Source: Rhytidiadelphus loreus (lineage: Eukaryota; Streptophyta; Bryopsida; Hypnales; Hylocomiaceae). Taken from it: a DNA stretch of 64,000 bases. This document shows positions 12,780-24,108 of the stretch, piece after piece. The notes under the pieces were generated by a model that was given only the letters and a program-made list of their open reading frames with translations, searched no databases and was not told the DNA's origin. How positions within the stretch are numbered: position 1 is the stretch's first letter; the number at the start of each line of letters is the position of its first letter. A program made the translations under genes and the position numbers. The stretch lies in contig OX344765.1 of the NCBI GenBank assembly GCA_947034895.1, positions 2,919,001 through 2,983,000 of the forward strand, in the 5' to 3' direction.

Positions 12780-13130
12780 AGATGCAACAAAAGACAACAA
12801 CTCTAAGAAGTAAGAGTAACTCAAGATGCAACAAAAGACAACAACTAAGAAGCAAGAGTGAATTCAAGATGCAACAAAACACAACAACTAAGAAACAAGA
12901 GTGAACTCATGATGCAACAAAACACAACAATTAAGAAACAAGAATGAATTCAAAATGCAACAAAATACAACAACTAAGAAACAAGAATGAATTCAAAATG
13001 CAACAAAATACAATTAAGAAGCAAGAGTAAAGATACAACAAAACATAACAACTAAGAAGCAAGAGTGAAGATGCAACAAAAATAACAACTAAGAAGCAAG
13101 AATAAAGATGTAACAAAAAACAACTTAGAA
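12780..13130. repeat. Purine-rich tandem repeat inside the CACTA element
   Basis: Units of about 40-50 bases built on AACTAAGAAGCAAGAGTGA followed by AGATGCAACAAAA recur eight or more times with small changes. The flank (12540-12780) is similar but less regular. Another short repeat with AGGGTTTCAAAACCCTAAAA occurs about four times at 13205-13315. No coding function is indicated. Confidence 0.6.
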
Positions 13131-13651
13131 GTAAAAAAGAAGAAGCAACAATAGGTAAGAACTAAGAGACAACAAAAGGTAAGGAAGAAGAGTCAAAAGG
13201 AGTAGTGGCTAGGATTTCAAAACCCTAAAAAAATGACAGCTAGGGTTTCAAAACCCTAAAAACTGGTGGCTAGGATTTCAAAACCCTTAAAAAATGGTGA
13301 TTAGGTTTCAAAATTTTAAACAATGACTTGTCTATATTTTTTTTGATTGTCCATGTTTTTTTTAGGTTTCCCCAAAACAAAAAAAATGTTACTACCATGA
13401 AAATATGACTAATAATATAACTCAATATTCTCAAACAAGTTCCCTACCGTTCCCTATGAAATACTTTGGTGTCCCCAACGGACGTATAATATACACTCGT
13501 GAAGTACAAGGCCAAAAAACAACTGGTAGTCATATTTGCAATCATATTTCTCCCCAAGGTATTGACCTCCAAGAATATGACTGCGAGTAGTTGCCAATCA
13601 TCCTCAGTCATATTTTTGCAGTCACAAAACATTGCCGTTGTTATAGTGGTT

Positions 13652-16600
13652 AGAAAAAACTTTCTTCATTCTTTGATCGCCTACAATTTGAATTCGTAGA
13701 TTTTACCTGCAATATTACACACGATGGCATTTTTTCCAACTTTTGCAATTTGGGTCATGCTTTCCCATGAACTCTTGATAGGGTTTCTAGACTCTAAGTA
13801 CCTATAATCCTAACTCTCTGTTCTAGGGATGTCAAGTACTCTAGCTATGGTTAAATCCTTCTAACAATCTATTTTAGGTGGGTTTTTTCGTATTTTGGCC
13901 ATCATGCTCAATTCTATTCCAAACTCACAAATGACCCTTCAAACACCTATCAAGATATAAAGTTTAGAAATTAGAAGTGTTTAAAGCACTTCTAAACTTT
14001 TCAAATCTAAAACACTGTACTAGTAGGGACTTCTACCAAACACGATGTTAATGCACTTCTTAATATCTTTTGACTAGAAATACTCATATAAATGAGCATA
14101 AAGCAAAAAAAGAAAAATTCCAAGGCTTGGTGACAATTACGGGGCTCACACAATGCGAATTTGTTATAGACAATGCGAAATATCCACCACCTTTACATGC
14201 GTAGAAATTCAAAAGTCTGTATGCATATGGTTACCATTATTAAGTAAAGACTACAAAAGAGAGCCTAACCAGAATCTATGACTTAGGATTTTCTCCAATT
14301 TTTCCTAGACCATGTTGTTCAAGGAGGCAAGATCAAAACCTAGTTGATTCTACAATTAAGAATATAGGCTAGATTTTGGAGATTTCAAAGCTACTCTACG
14401 GGTGACATTCCATTGTAGTACTAATGTGAATAGATGAAGGCCAACTATGCTATAGTGGAAAAAGATGAATGGAAATTGACTACGGCTAATTTCAACTTAA
14501 TTGTTCCATTTGATTATGAATCTTTCGCATTCCCGATCACCTATAATTAGGTATTCTTCTCAGACGTTGAAGATGAGTATGGTTAAAAAATAACACTACA
14601 AACAAAAGTGAGGGGGACAGGAGGTGTAGAATAGATAATGAAATGGAGGAAGAAGAGGCTCAAATGTTTAGAATGGAACATAATATATACAAATTTTGAA
14701 GGACTTGCTATTGCATGTATTATTTCTGAGATAGATCTAGACCCTCTTCCTATAATTAGAAACATTCAAATGAATGAGATTTTCGAAGTAGGGATAGAAG
14801 AGACCAACAATGCTATCACAAGAGCTTACGAACCTTGAACCTAGTTGTAAGTACCTACAACCATTTGAAGATGTTTGTAACATATACACCTATAATATAC
14901 ATACACTACAACATAGAAAGAGTCTACAATATAGGTACCTATAACATAAACACCTATAACCATAGAGAGTGTGTATAATATAGACTCTTAAGCTCATGGG
15001 CTCATAGACTCTATGCTCATATGCTAGCACTCCCTAAAAGAGGCAACCATGGTATTTGATTAGAATGCTAGAGAATCATCCAAAAATGACAACTAAAATC
15101 TAAAGACATCATTAAAAGTTATTTGTTATGGTCTTCTAAAAAAGAAGGTGGAAAAGTAAATGTTTGTATAGTAACATATTAAAGGGAAGAGAAATTGAGG
15201 TTTCAAAATTTGTGGTGTGCATTGAAGAATAGACAACTTCTCCACTCTAAGAAATCATTTTGAGTAGGTGGAGAGCAAATGTGCACAAATTTGCTTTTAA
15301 TTTTGTCTTCATACTTAAAATCATAGTCATGGATAAATTTTGGGATTCCTATTGAGGACATGCAATTACATTTTAGAGCTTTGTGATACCTTATAATGGG
15401 CAGCAACAAGAGTTAAGATACGCCTAAGGTCCATCAATAGCCAAGGCAATGCATTTTTTTGCAAGAAAGATGAGGTGAAGAGCATGGGCGAGGGTTATTG
15501 CATATGCAACAACAATTGCCAAGGCAATGTAGGTATAGATCAAGAGCAAGGATGGCTAGATGGCCACCATATGGGTCACCATAGAAAGTGGCTAGTTGAC
15601 ATTCATTTTCACAACAAAGGATATAAAAAATTGCCATCGATTAGACATGTATGTGTTCTAAACTTGCACATGATAGTTGATTATTAATTTATCATTGTTG
15701 TAGCACTACACTCAACAATCATATGGGAATGGCAACTTCATTGCTACCGAAGTGCACTAAAAAGAACATATTTGATATTAATGAGTACACTTGCAAGTGT
15801 TGTTTGCTCATGTTTATGTTTTTTATTTGGTTTGCAAACACTTTGTGGTCTTCTTCAATGTCATTGAAGTTTATAAGTTGTTGAGTCTTGTCTACAGGTC
15901 TTACCAAAACTAATGCATTGTATCTAGAGAATGATCAATTCTTGTATATGGAGAACAAACAAGTAGTTGTTTTACGCCAAACTACTACTACTTAGCACCT
16001 TCATTTGGTTTCAGCTTTGGTAGACAAGGTTGTAGATGTGGTTACAAAAGCAAAATTGATTGGCAAGTGAGGATCACGCTATATATTTTATACACTTGTC
16101 TTATTGGATACTATTGGATTTTCTTGTAGAATTAGAAATTTGAAGTATTCTATGTAGTATGTACACTATATTATAGCAAGACTTGTTCATGAACTAGTAC
16201 AAGTGTTGTAGAAAATTAATTCTTCAAAATGAAGAGGGGAATTTATGTAGATGTTAAAATGACATTTTGTATTGCCATTTTGTAGATCAATCTAGAGGAG
16301 AGTAGGAGTGATGTTCAAATGTACAAAGGTAGATAGAGTGGATTATAAATTAGAGTAGTTGTGAAGTTTGAAGATAGATTATAGTGACATGTATGTTGAT
16401 TGAAGAAAGAAAATCTTGCAGCAAAATCTTTAATTGCAATCATGTACATTATCAAGTAAAAAGTGTGAACAGGGCTTTCATTTTTAATTTCCTATGGTTT
16501 GTTGCTTTCACACATAGTTGTTTTGCAAGTGGCATGATGTATTTTCATCTAGAAATGTGAGCACATGATTATATTTATAAGAGAGTGGACATGATACTAT

Positions 16601-17071
16601 CATCATGCAATGAGAAGTTCAAGGAAGAATTTTGGCTTTAGTAAATGATAAGTTTACTTATACTGAATGTAAAGGACAAAATAAGAAATATAAGAAGACT
16701 AGTGAATCAAACTAATATTTTTCTATTGTTTTAAAAATAGAATATAAAAATACATGTAAATTGATGTAGTGCATATGCCCCATAAGGAATCAACTACACA
16801 ACATGCATCTACAAATGGAATTATGATATTTCAAGATACACAGTGAATAACTCAAAAATTCTAAGAATAAAAATATATGTAATAAATGAGATATCCATGT
16901 TAATTGTTAAATGCTATGCTACATCAACGAGTTTTGAGGTGAATTTAAATTTACAAAATTTTTAGACAATACAATACCTAGACCAATAGAACAAAAATGA
17001 CATTTGTTGAAGCATATAGATAAACTTGTAAAATATATGAAGCCATGTTTGTTGAAGATAAAAACAATAAA
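13652..17071. other. Gene-free AT-rich stretch
   Basis: I find no supported coding region or RNA gene. Short open frames around 15200-15690 have no recognisable domain. The only structure I can assign is one copy of the ATGTGAGC repeat family near 14831-15030. Confidence 0.5.
14831..15030. repeat. Copy 1 of the ATGTGAGC / 'acctata' repeat family
   Basis: This copy shares with the locus at 60333-60530 the sequence GAACCTTGAA, a series of ACCTATAA motifs, and a tail with GGCTCATAGA. It matches the copies at 18290 and 51994 in inverted orientation and is more degenerate at its ends. Confidence 0.45.
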
Positions 17072-17076
17072 CTCTT

Positions 17077-17904
17077 GGGTGATTGCAAGAAACACTTGTC
17101 CTATTTCTTGTCCCCTTGCCTTTAAAAATTGGCTTTTTGCTCATAACTTTTGCGTTGTTTGTCCATTTGGCATGAAATTTGGAATGAAGGTAGATGCTAA
17201 AGTTACAGACCTTGAGTAATTTTTAAAATTTAAAAAAAATTAGTTTACTATTTTTAATCTGCTCCCGATTGGGTGTCTACCTTGAGTAATTTTAAAAAAA
17301 TTTAAAAAATTAGTTTACTATTTTTAATCTGCTCCCGATTGGGTGTCTACCTTGGCCATTTTGGAGGTTTTTAGTCCTATTTTTGACTCAAAATGCGAAT
17401 TTGAAGCCACAAATTGGACATGTTGGAGGTCTACTAACACTAAAAGGGCTAATGTTGAGTTTTTATGAAAATAGCATCATGTCAATTGCACACATGGGGT
17501 CAAAGTGACCTTCCTTTGCGCAAAAGCTATGAAGAGGGAAAAAATTTCCTTCATGAATTTTTTAGTGCAATGCAAGCGCAATCTTCACTAACAAAATGGA
17601 TTTTTTTATGGAATTTTTTTGAATTTTTTTTGAATTATTGAAAATGAAAATCTCTACAGACCTCTTTTCTGCTATTTTCTGCTCTCAGTGGCTTCTGCAG
17701 TACTTCGTAGTAGTCCGTAGTACTGCATAGTACAACATAGTACTAAATCAACGGTGTAGATCTGTAGTCGCCTTCAATCAACGGTGTAGATTTGTTGGGG
17801 CGCTTCTAAAACGTAGTATTAGTAGTATTGCATAGTACTGTCAGTCCTATGGCCAAAAAATGCAATTTTGAACAAAAAACGTGAAGTGTTTCTTGCAACT
17901 ACCC
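17077..17904. mobile_element. 828-bp inverted-repeat element with 5-bp target duplication
   Basis: Inverted termini of about 22 bases (GGGTGATTGCAAGAAACACT and the reverse complement of the right end, GGGTAGTTGCAAGAAACACT) bound the element. CTCTT stands directly outside each end (17072-17076 and 17905-17909). The interior holds a 70-bp tandem duplication and a region with repeated AGTACT and ATCAACGGTGTAGAT motifs near 17700-17850. No transposase is present and the superfamily is not determined. Confidence 0.7.
17210..17349. repeat. 70-bp tandem duplication
   Basis: Two head-to-tail copies (17210-17279 and 17280-17349) each run from CCTTGAGTAAT to GATTGGGTGTCTA and differ only in A/T run length. 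They lie inside the 828-bp inverted-repeat element. Confidence 0.8.
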
Positions 17905-18289
17905 CTCTTGTTGGTTTTGAAAGAAATTCATTGTGTTGAGCTAGTGAGAATTTTCATCTAATTCAGATGGTAGTTCCAATTTCTATTTCATAGAGTCAAT
18001 ACCTCCTCACCCTTGATCTGAGTGTAGAATACATGTAGTGAATACCTTAATAGTACAAAGTTTTGCAACAATACTAGTAAACTTCACGAGGGGGCTTGTA
18101 TATCTTTCAACTTGAAGACGAAGCTTGTCTAAGTGGAGATCCAATCTAGACAAATAGCCTTGGAGGAATGCTCAATAGTTCATCAATAGCATCATGGCAT
18201 GCATTATGGCATCTATGGTGTCAATATACAAGCACGCTTCATGCTTCCCTCACATTGAAAACTACTTGTTGTGGACCACAGTTGCTATT

Positions 18290-18634
18290 ATGTGAGCCTA
18301 GAATCTTAAGCCCATGAACATAGGAGCCTAGGCTCCTATGTTGTAAGCACTTTTTATAGTTATAGGATGTTTATATTATAGGTGTCTATATTGTAGGTAC
18401 CTATGTTATAAGCACCTTTCATAGTCATAGGATGTTTATATTATAGGTGCCTAATTATATTATAGGTGTCTATGTTATAGGCATCGATATTAAAGGTGTC
18501 TATATTGTAGGTACCTATGCTATAAGCACCTTCCATGGTTATAGGATATTTATATTATAGGTGTCTATGTTATAGACATCTCTAATAGTTATAGAGTACC
18601 TATGTGCCTAGGCTCAAGGCTCATAGGCTCACAT
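18290..18634. mobile_element. Copy 2 of the ATGTGAGC repeat family (345 bp)
   Basis: The ends ATGTGAGCCT and AGGCTCACAT are inverted repeats. The interior is a tandem series of short units containing TATTATAGGTG and TATAAGCACC. It is the best preserved of four copies in this window and has no coding capacity. Confidence 0.65.
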
Positions 18635-18649
18635 ACGTGTTGTGGACTA

Positions 18650-21540
18650 TCTCCACCAAGTTGCAAGAAGGCATATAGGCTAGTTCTTCCAAGTTCCAGT
18701 TAGACTACACCAATTAATAAAAGCAATTTGCATTTCATACAAAAATAGAAGTTGTAGATTTTAGACGAGAATCCATAGGAATCGGATTTGGAAGTAGGTC
18801 AAAATTAGGTGCAAATACCTTATTGAAAAGAGTTTATCAAAGAGGAGGCGATCAACATACAATACCTTTGTTACCTCAACACTAATGCATCGTGTTCTTC
18901 CTTTGAAGTCTATTGAAGCAATTGATGCCATAGCCACTACCCCTCATCTCTTGTGAACTAGCATTCTTGACTTCCTATGCCAACAAAGCCTTTCATGAGT
19001 GCAAAAATAAACATCTCCAAAGCTTGAAGCTCTAGGCAATGAGAAAGCAGCTTGCTTTGCAACCATTGCCATGGCTAATTCACATTCACAACTTGGACAA
19101 GAATGTAAGAGCTCCAAATCGATCTTACAAGTTATGTGACAACTAATACTAAGATATATGAGATTCTCTAGTCTAGTCATGTATATGACAACAATATTGC
19201 CTTTAGGGGGTGCACTTCCATTTGTTTTATTGTTAGTGTGCTATTAAATGAAGGATTATTTTATAATCTTGGTCCTAAATTTTAGACAATTTTTAGAAGT
19301 AAATTAGCATCACCATAATGGGATATTTAAAGTTATAAATAATAAAGGGTAGGAGGTAATACTAATTTTTATCTATTTTTTCTTTCTACAATAGCCTTGC
19401 CAAAAAATCCACCCAAAATTTTGAACTTTTAAGAGCTACTACAAGTGTAGGGTGAAGTATCCAAAGCAAGATCTAATGTGCTCTAGAGGATGACAAATTG
19501 CAAGTGGTAGTGGATGAAAATGTGGATGAATTCATTTAGGATGATGTTCCATTCACTTTACTTAGAGATTCTACATTTTTAAATAGTTTGGATTGTAGTG
19601 TGGTATTAGTGTATCCAACAATACATAATTTTTTATTCATTTTCTAAATGCTTGAAGGTGTGGCAAGCGATTTTCAACAGAACAAAAGGTGGTTAGGGGT
19701 GATGGTGCTTATGGTTGATTTGGGTGATTATGACTGCAAGTAAAGATTAGGATGGAATGTGAATGTAGTGATTGTATGAGTAGACTTAAGGTTTTAGGTT
19801 TTGAAGAACAACCATAGGATTTGAATTCAAAAGTTTTTGTAGGGTAATGAATTAATCTTGTCATCTTTGTTTTCATTGATCAATATATGTATAGGATATT
19901 AAATCAAGTTTACATCTCTAATAGGAGTATCCATGATTGTGTTTGTAGTTCACAGTTTTAGAGAGTGACTCAATGGATGATGATTTTGCATCCTTAAAGC
20001 AAGACATGTTGGGCCCTTTTGAGGTTCGTCTTGCTCCTGTATATCAAGTTGTTTTTGCCAAGTGAATGAAATTTTTGCAATCTATTTTGTACAAATTTGT
20101 GTTGCTTTCTTCAAATCCTAAGCAAAGACTAACTTTTTGATTAAGTTTCCAAGCTAAAAATAGAAGCTCATTTTGGAAGCTAATAGAGTAATAGTCAATT
20201 ATAGAAACTCTTAAAACACATTTTTATCATTCGACAATGTAGCATATGATGTCTTTGTACTTTTTCCACCTTGGCACCTAGGATTTAGGGACACGAACAA
20301 AATTTGAAGTGACATGTTTGCAAATTCTAGAGTTCTTTAGCAATACCTAGCAATTGTGTAGACATTGCTAATTGACAATATTTGACCACTAAAGTAGAAA
20401 ATAGGTGAATTGCCGGAAGGCCATACACAACCAAATTCAAGTAGTAATAGTAGCAACACTCCTAATACCTTGAAGGACTCTAAGATTGAAAGGGAACTAA
20501 ACCAATTGCAAGGAAAAACTAAGGATTTTGAGCTTGGGCAATTTTTTCTCCCCTACTACTAACGAAGATTTGGTATTACTTTGATAGTGTATTGAAGAAT
20601 CAAGAGTGGTTGTTTGGTCACTCATGTAATCTTAAGATGTGAGTATCAAGTGATTAGTAGTTTAACCTACTAGAAGTCGCTTTCAAAATTTATCACTACT
20701 AGAAAAATCCATGGCCATTCCAACATAGATTTCACATAGTTGTGTTTCCAGACAAAATTTAATTCCCCCCTAAAATAAATTCTTGAGCATTAGAGAATTT
20801 TTTCCCCAAAAATGGGCAATCTGCCCAATCAATAAGTTTGAACCCCAACCTCTTGATTAACAACCAAAGGCTCCAACCATTGCACCGTGGATGAAGTCCC
20901 TTGTTAGAAGAGGTTATAGGCAAATGAAGTATAACAAAAAGAATAATCATTATAAAAAAACCACAATTCTTTGTATAAAAACAATCAAGACACTCACATA
21001 TGTTCTCACTTGGTGGTGTTGGAGTGGTGTTTGCAAAGCTCTTTGAAATAAATTTAGGCCCCACCAACTCAAAAAGAAAATGCAATCTTGTGTTTCACCT
21101 ATACATTACAAATACTATCAAATCCTAAATTGAAGTCAAATGAATTGAGCAAATCAATCCATGTTCAGAATAATTCCAAGCTAATAATCAAATGCACATA
21201 TACAGTTGCACCACACAAATTCTGTTTTTGTTGAGTACTTCCTAGTACATATGGACAAAAGACTTTTGGAAAATTCCTTCTAAGGTAGAAGGCTTTGTAA
21301 TGGTGCATGTAAGGAAAGATAGGCTTGTTTGGAGAAGCCAATAAAACCGAAAGTATGTAATTTTTTTTTCATGGCTAGAGAAAGAAGAGAAGCCGTTATT
21401 CCAATTTTTTTTTCAGAATTTTTGTAGTGAAAATGAAATTTTGGCGATTTTTATAAGGCAAAAAGTGCATCAATCACTCATTACGCACATAGACTATAGT
21501 TGTAAAGAATATAAAAACAACAATGAATGGATCAAATGAC
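18650..21540. other. Gene-free stretch with a solo CACTA-like end
   Basis: Short open frames at 18944-19180 and 20759-21085 (- strand) have no domain I recognise and no splice context. CACTACTAGAAAAATCC at about 20695 resembles a CACTA-type terminus, but no partner end was found. Confidence 0.45.
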
Positions 21541-21547
21541 AACTTAA

Positions 21548-22441
21548 CCCCTAAAGGACCGAGGCCTTTTTTCTGCCAGAAAATACTCAAAACTACCATA
21601 CCTATAGCAAGGAGTAAAACAAATTGAATTTTTTTTTCATATCTAGCCATAGGATCTTACACCTAACAAGTATGAGAGTGTGTGTAAAAAATTTCAGAAT
21701 TTTTGACCGCTCAGATTGCAAGATATCTGTGTTTAAAGTGGAAAAAACAAGTTTTTCAGCACATTGCGGGACTAGATTTTTTGACTTTGAACATTTTTAA
21801 CTTAAAATTTTTGCACTACAAAGTTTTGAGCTTTAAATCTTTATAGTGGAAAATTGAGTTGAGAGTCTAGGTAAAAAAAAATAAAAATAAAAATAAATTA
21901 TCATTCTTAAAAAAATTGTTAAGTAGAAGTAAGTATGAGATAGAAGGAAAATCTATAATATTCATATATTTTAGATGGAAATAAAATGCACTAATCCCAA
22001 TGGTGAGATTGTTTTAGCAAGTAAATCAGACCATGCCAAAAAAAAATTGAAAAATTTGAAAAATTGCATTTAGAAATGAATCCTACAAGTTATTTTTTTC
22101 AAGAAGATGCTCTAATTCATAACATATCCAAATGAAATGAATCAAAGCTTTCCAAAAAGACAAAAATATAATCTTAAGAGAAAAAATAATATTAAAAAGA
22201 AAATTCATATTTTTGTCCATTTTTTTTGGCTGCCCGAGCTGCCCACCGTCCCCTTGTTTGAGCTTATTTGGTCATAGCTATTGTTCCCGGGCACCGATTT
22301 TGAAAAAAATTATATTCCCACGAAGCTAATCAACTTTTCTCCCTCCAAAAAAGAATTCAAAAAATAAGGAGAAAATTTCAGCCTGTAGGTTCCTGCCCGA
22401 AAACACATTTGTCCCCCCAAAGGACAATGGTCCTTTAGGGG
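21548..22441. mobile_element. TTAA-flanked piggyBac-like non-autonomous element (894 bp)
   Basis: TTAA flanks both sides (21544-21547, 22442-22445). The ends are inverted: CCCCTAAAGGACC on the left and GGTCCTTTAGGGG on the right. TTAA target sites with termini beginning CCC are characteristic of piggyBac elements. The left arm (CCGAGGCC) matches the right terminus of the transposase-bearing relic at 52.8 kb, and the right arm matches the ends at 30550 and about 47714. No coding capacity remains. Confidence 0.75.
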
Positions 22442-22496
22442 TTAAAGTGTTCATGGTGCTCTCTAAATCATGCAAAACACATCTTAATTCAGTTTA

Positions 22497-22864
22497 AGGT
22501 GGAAACACCCAATACCACACTTGTACCTAATCTTTGTTCCTAGATGGACAATAAACCCTCCCTAGACTTTTATTGAATGGTCCTTGACATGTGTCATAAA
22601 GTTTTCTCCTCTCTTCACTGTGATTGGGTAAGTGCTGAATTTGTCAGAATTCAAATTTGGGTCCACCTACAGGACAGTTCCAGTAGTCTAGGGACTGCAA
22701 CTTTGAAAATTCAAAGAAAATACATGCCAAGTCCGAAAAATCTTTTTCATTTTTTGAAATTTCATGATTTTCTCTCGCTAACACCACAAAAATATTAATT
22801 TCTTGAAATGGTGCCTCCAAGTATGCTGAATTCCTCAAACTGACGGTTTTGGGTGCTTCCACTT
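22497..22864. mobile_element. TA-flanked AGGTGGAA element (368 bp)
   Basis: The left end AGGTGGAAACACCCAATACC is mirrored by the right end (reverse complement AAGTGGAAGCACCCAAAACC), and TA stands outside both. A diverged copy lies at 30161-30546. It is non-coding. TA flanks fit Tc1/mariner or related MITEs, but the superfamily is not certain. Confidence 0.65.
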
Positions 22865-22869
22865 TATTA

Positions 22870-24108
22870 CTTCCAACTTACAATTAAAAATTAATGCATC
22901 TCATTAACTACACTTCACTTCCAGTGTGAGGTACATCATCATTCATTCATTACTAAATACTATACACTACAATCACCTTTTCCAACACTACAAAATTATT
23001 CTAGAATGAACCAGTTTGGATGGGCGGTTCTCAACATAAAAAGTCTATGGGAGAGGGCTCGAAAACAGTTCGGGCATTAAGAATCGCCCATAGAAAGGTA
23101 TTTAAAATCATGCACATAGTTCTTAATATAGAGCAATCTGTGAATGGTGGTAAATGAGGCTTATATGTGCATGGTTCAAGAATACTGAGGCAGTGAAATA
23201 TAAGACTGTGACATTTCATTTTACACCTTAAGTAATTTTTGAGTTATAATAAGACAGAATGAATGCACAAAAAAGAATGCATTAAAGTTTTATTAGCAGT
23301 AGCCAATGAATGTTCAAATCTGTAAAACTTTTTTCTAGAAAAATGGTGCTCTTTGTTGGCTATGTGCATGGGCTGATTTTGAATTCACATGCATGATCAT
23401 TCACTATGACTTCCACCATTTTCAGCATGTTGTTAAACAAGTCTTGGACTAACTTGGTTGGTTCATAGCTTCATCAGGTGCTATTATTCATGCACCCTCT
23501 GAGCAACTTTGCCTCCCTAGTGCACCTTCACTTCATAAAATCATAAGTAATTGAAACCAAGGTACAAAATTCTGGAAAAATAAGGCCTCCTACAGTCTGT
23601 AATTTGCCTTCCTATGAAAATTATCCCCATATTTTTTTAGTTCTTACATTTGTGTACAGACCTTCATTTCTTGTTAGATGGTCCATTTCTGAGCCTCTTA
23701 CCTTACATCACACAAAACTGCTTCTGCACGATTTTCATAGCATTTGTAGGGGTGACTGTAAATGACTGAGCGATTCTGCAGCCCCCTCCTATAATAGTTA
23801 AAAAACCCATCTGTACATGCCAAAATCTATGTCAGTGGGGCCAATTGGCTCCCATATATCATAACGTGGACAAGTACGCTTTTCAGAGTCTCGAGAAGGT
23901 TATCAGACATAATGCCAAGTCCTTATACTACATCCATATGAAGAGAAGGACAAGAATTATGAGTTGTAACCGATTTTCTGACCCAGTTGCCCTGTAAACC
24001 AGATTTGGCATTATGTAACTAAGATGTGATTAAGTTCGGGTGTGTTACCATTGAATACAAGGTGAGGTGGTGGTGATTTTGGATTCTCTTGTTGCTGTCA
24101 AGATTTAG
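22870..24108. other. Gene-free stretch downstream of the 448-residue gene
   Basis: Nothing coding is seen. Because the neighbouring gene runs on the minus strand and stops at 24109, its 3' untranslated region should occupy the upper part of this stretch. No polyadenylation site can be fixed. Confidence 0.5.

Larger units (their letters stand above)
11363..13648. mobile_element. Non-autonomous CACTA-type transposon (2.3 kb)
   Basis: The left terminus (AACTACAACAAAAACAAT) and the reverse complement of the right terminus (CACTATAACAACGGCAAT) form inverted repeats that continue into a shared TGACTGCAAA. The triplet GTT is duplicated exactly outside both ends (11360-11362 and 13649-13651), the 3-bp target duplication expected of the CACTA/EnSpm superfamily. 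The first base of the left end is mutated from C to A. Subterminal AATATGACT / AGTCATATT repeats are dense on the left and present on the right. The interior is purine-rich tandem sequence and no transposase is visible, so the element would have depended on a partner for mobility. Confidence 0.8.

Noticed and set aside
12443..13116. Minus-strand frames rich in Leu, Phe, Ser and Cys
   Set aside because: Low-complexity translation of the purine-rich tandem repeats inside the CACTA element.
15890..16090. Possible copia-type retrotransposon fragment
   Set aside because: A few residues looked suggestive, but no conserved integrase, reverse transcriptase or RNase H motif could be found.
18944..19180. 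78-codon minus-strand frame with several Cys residues
   Set aside because: No recognisable family, no splice partners and no compositional contrast.
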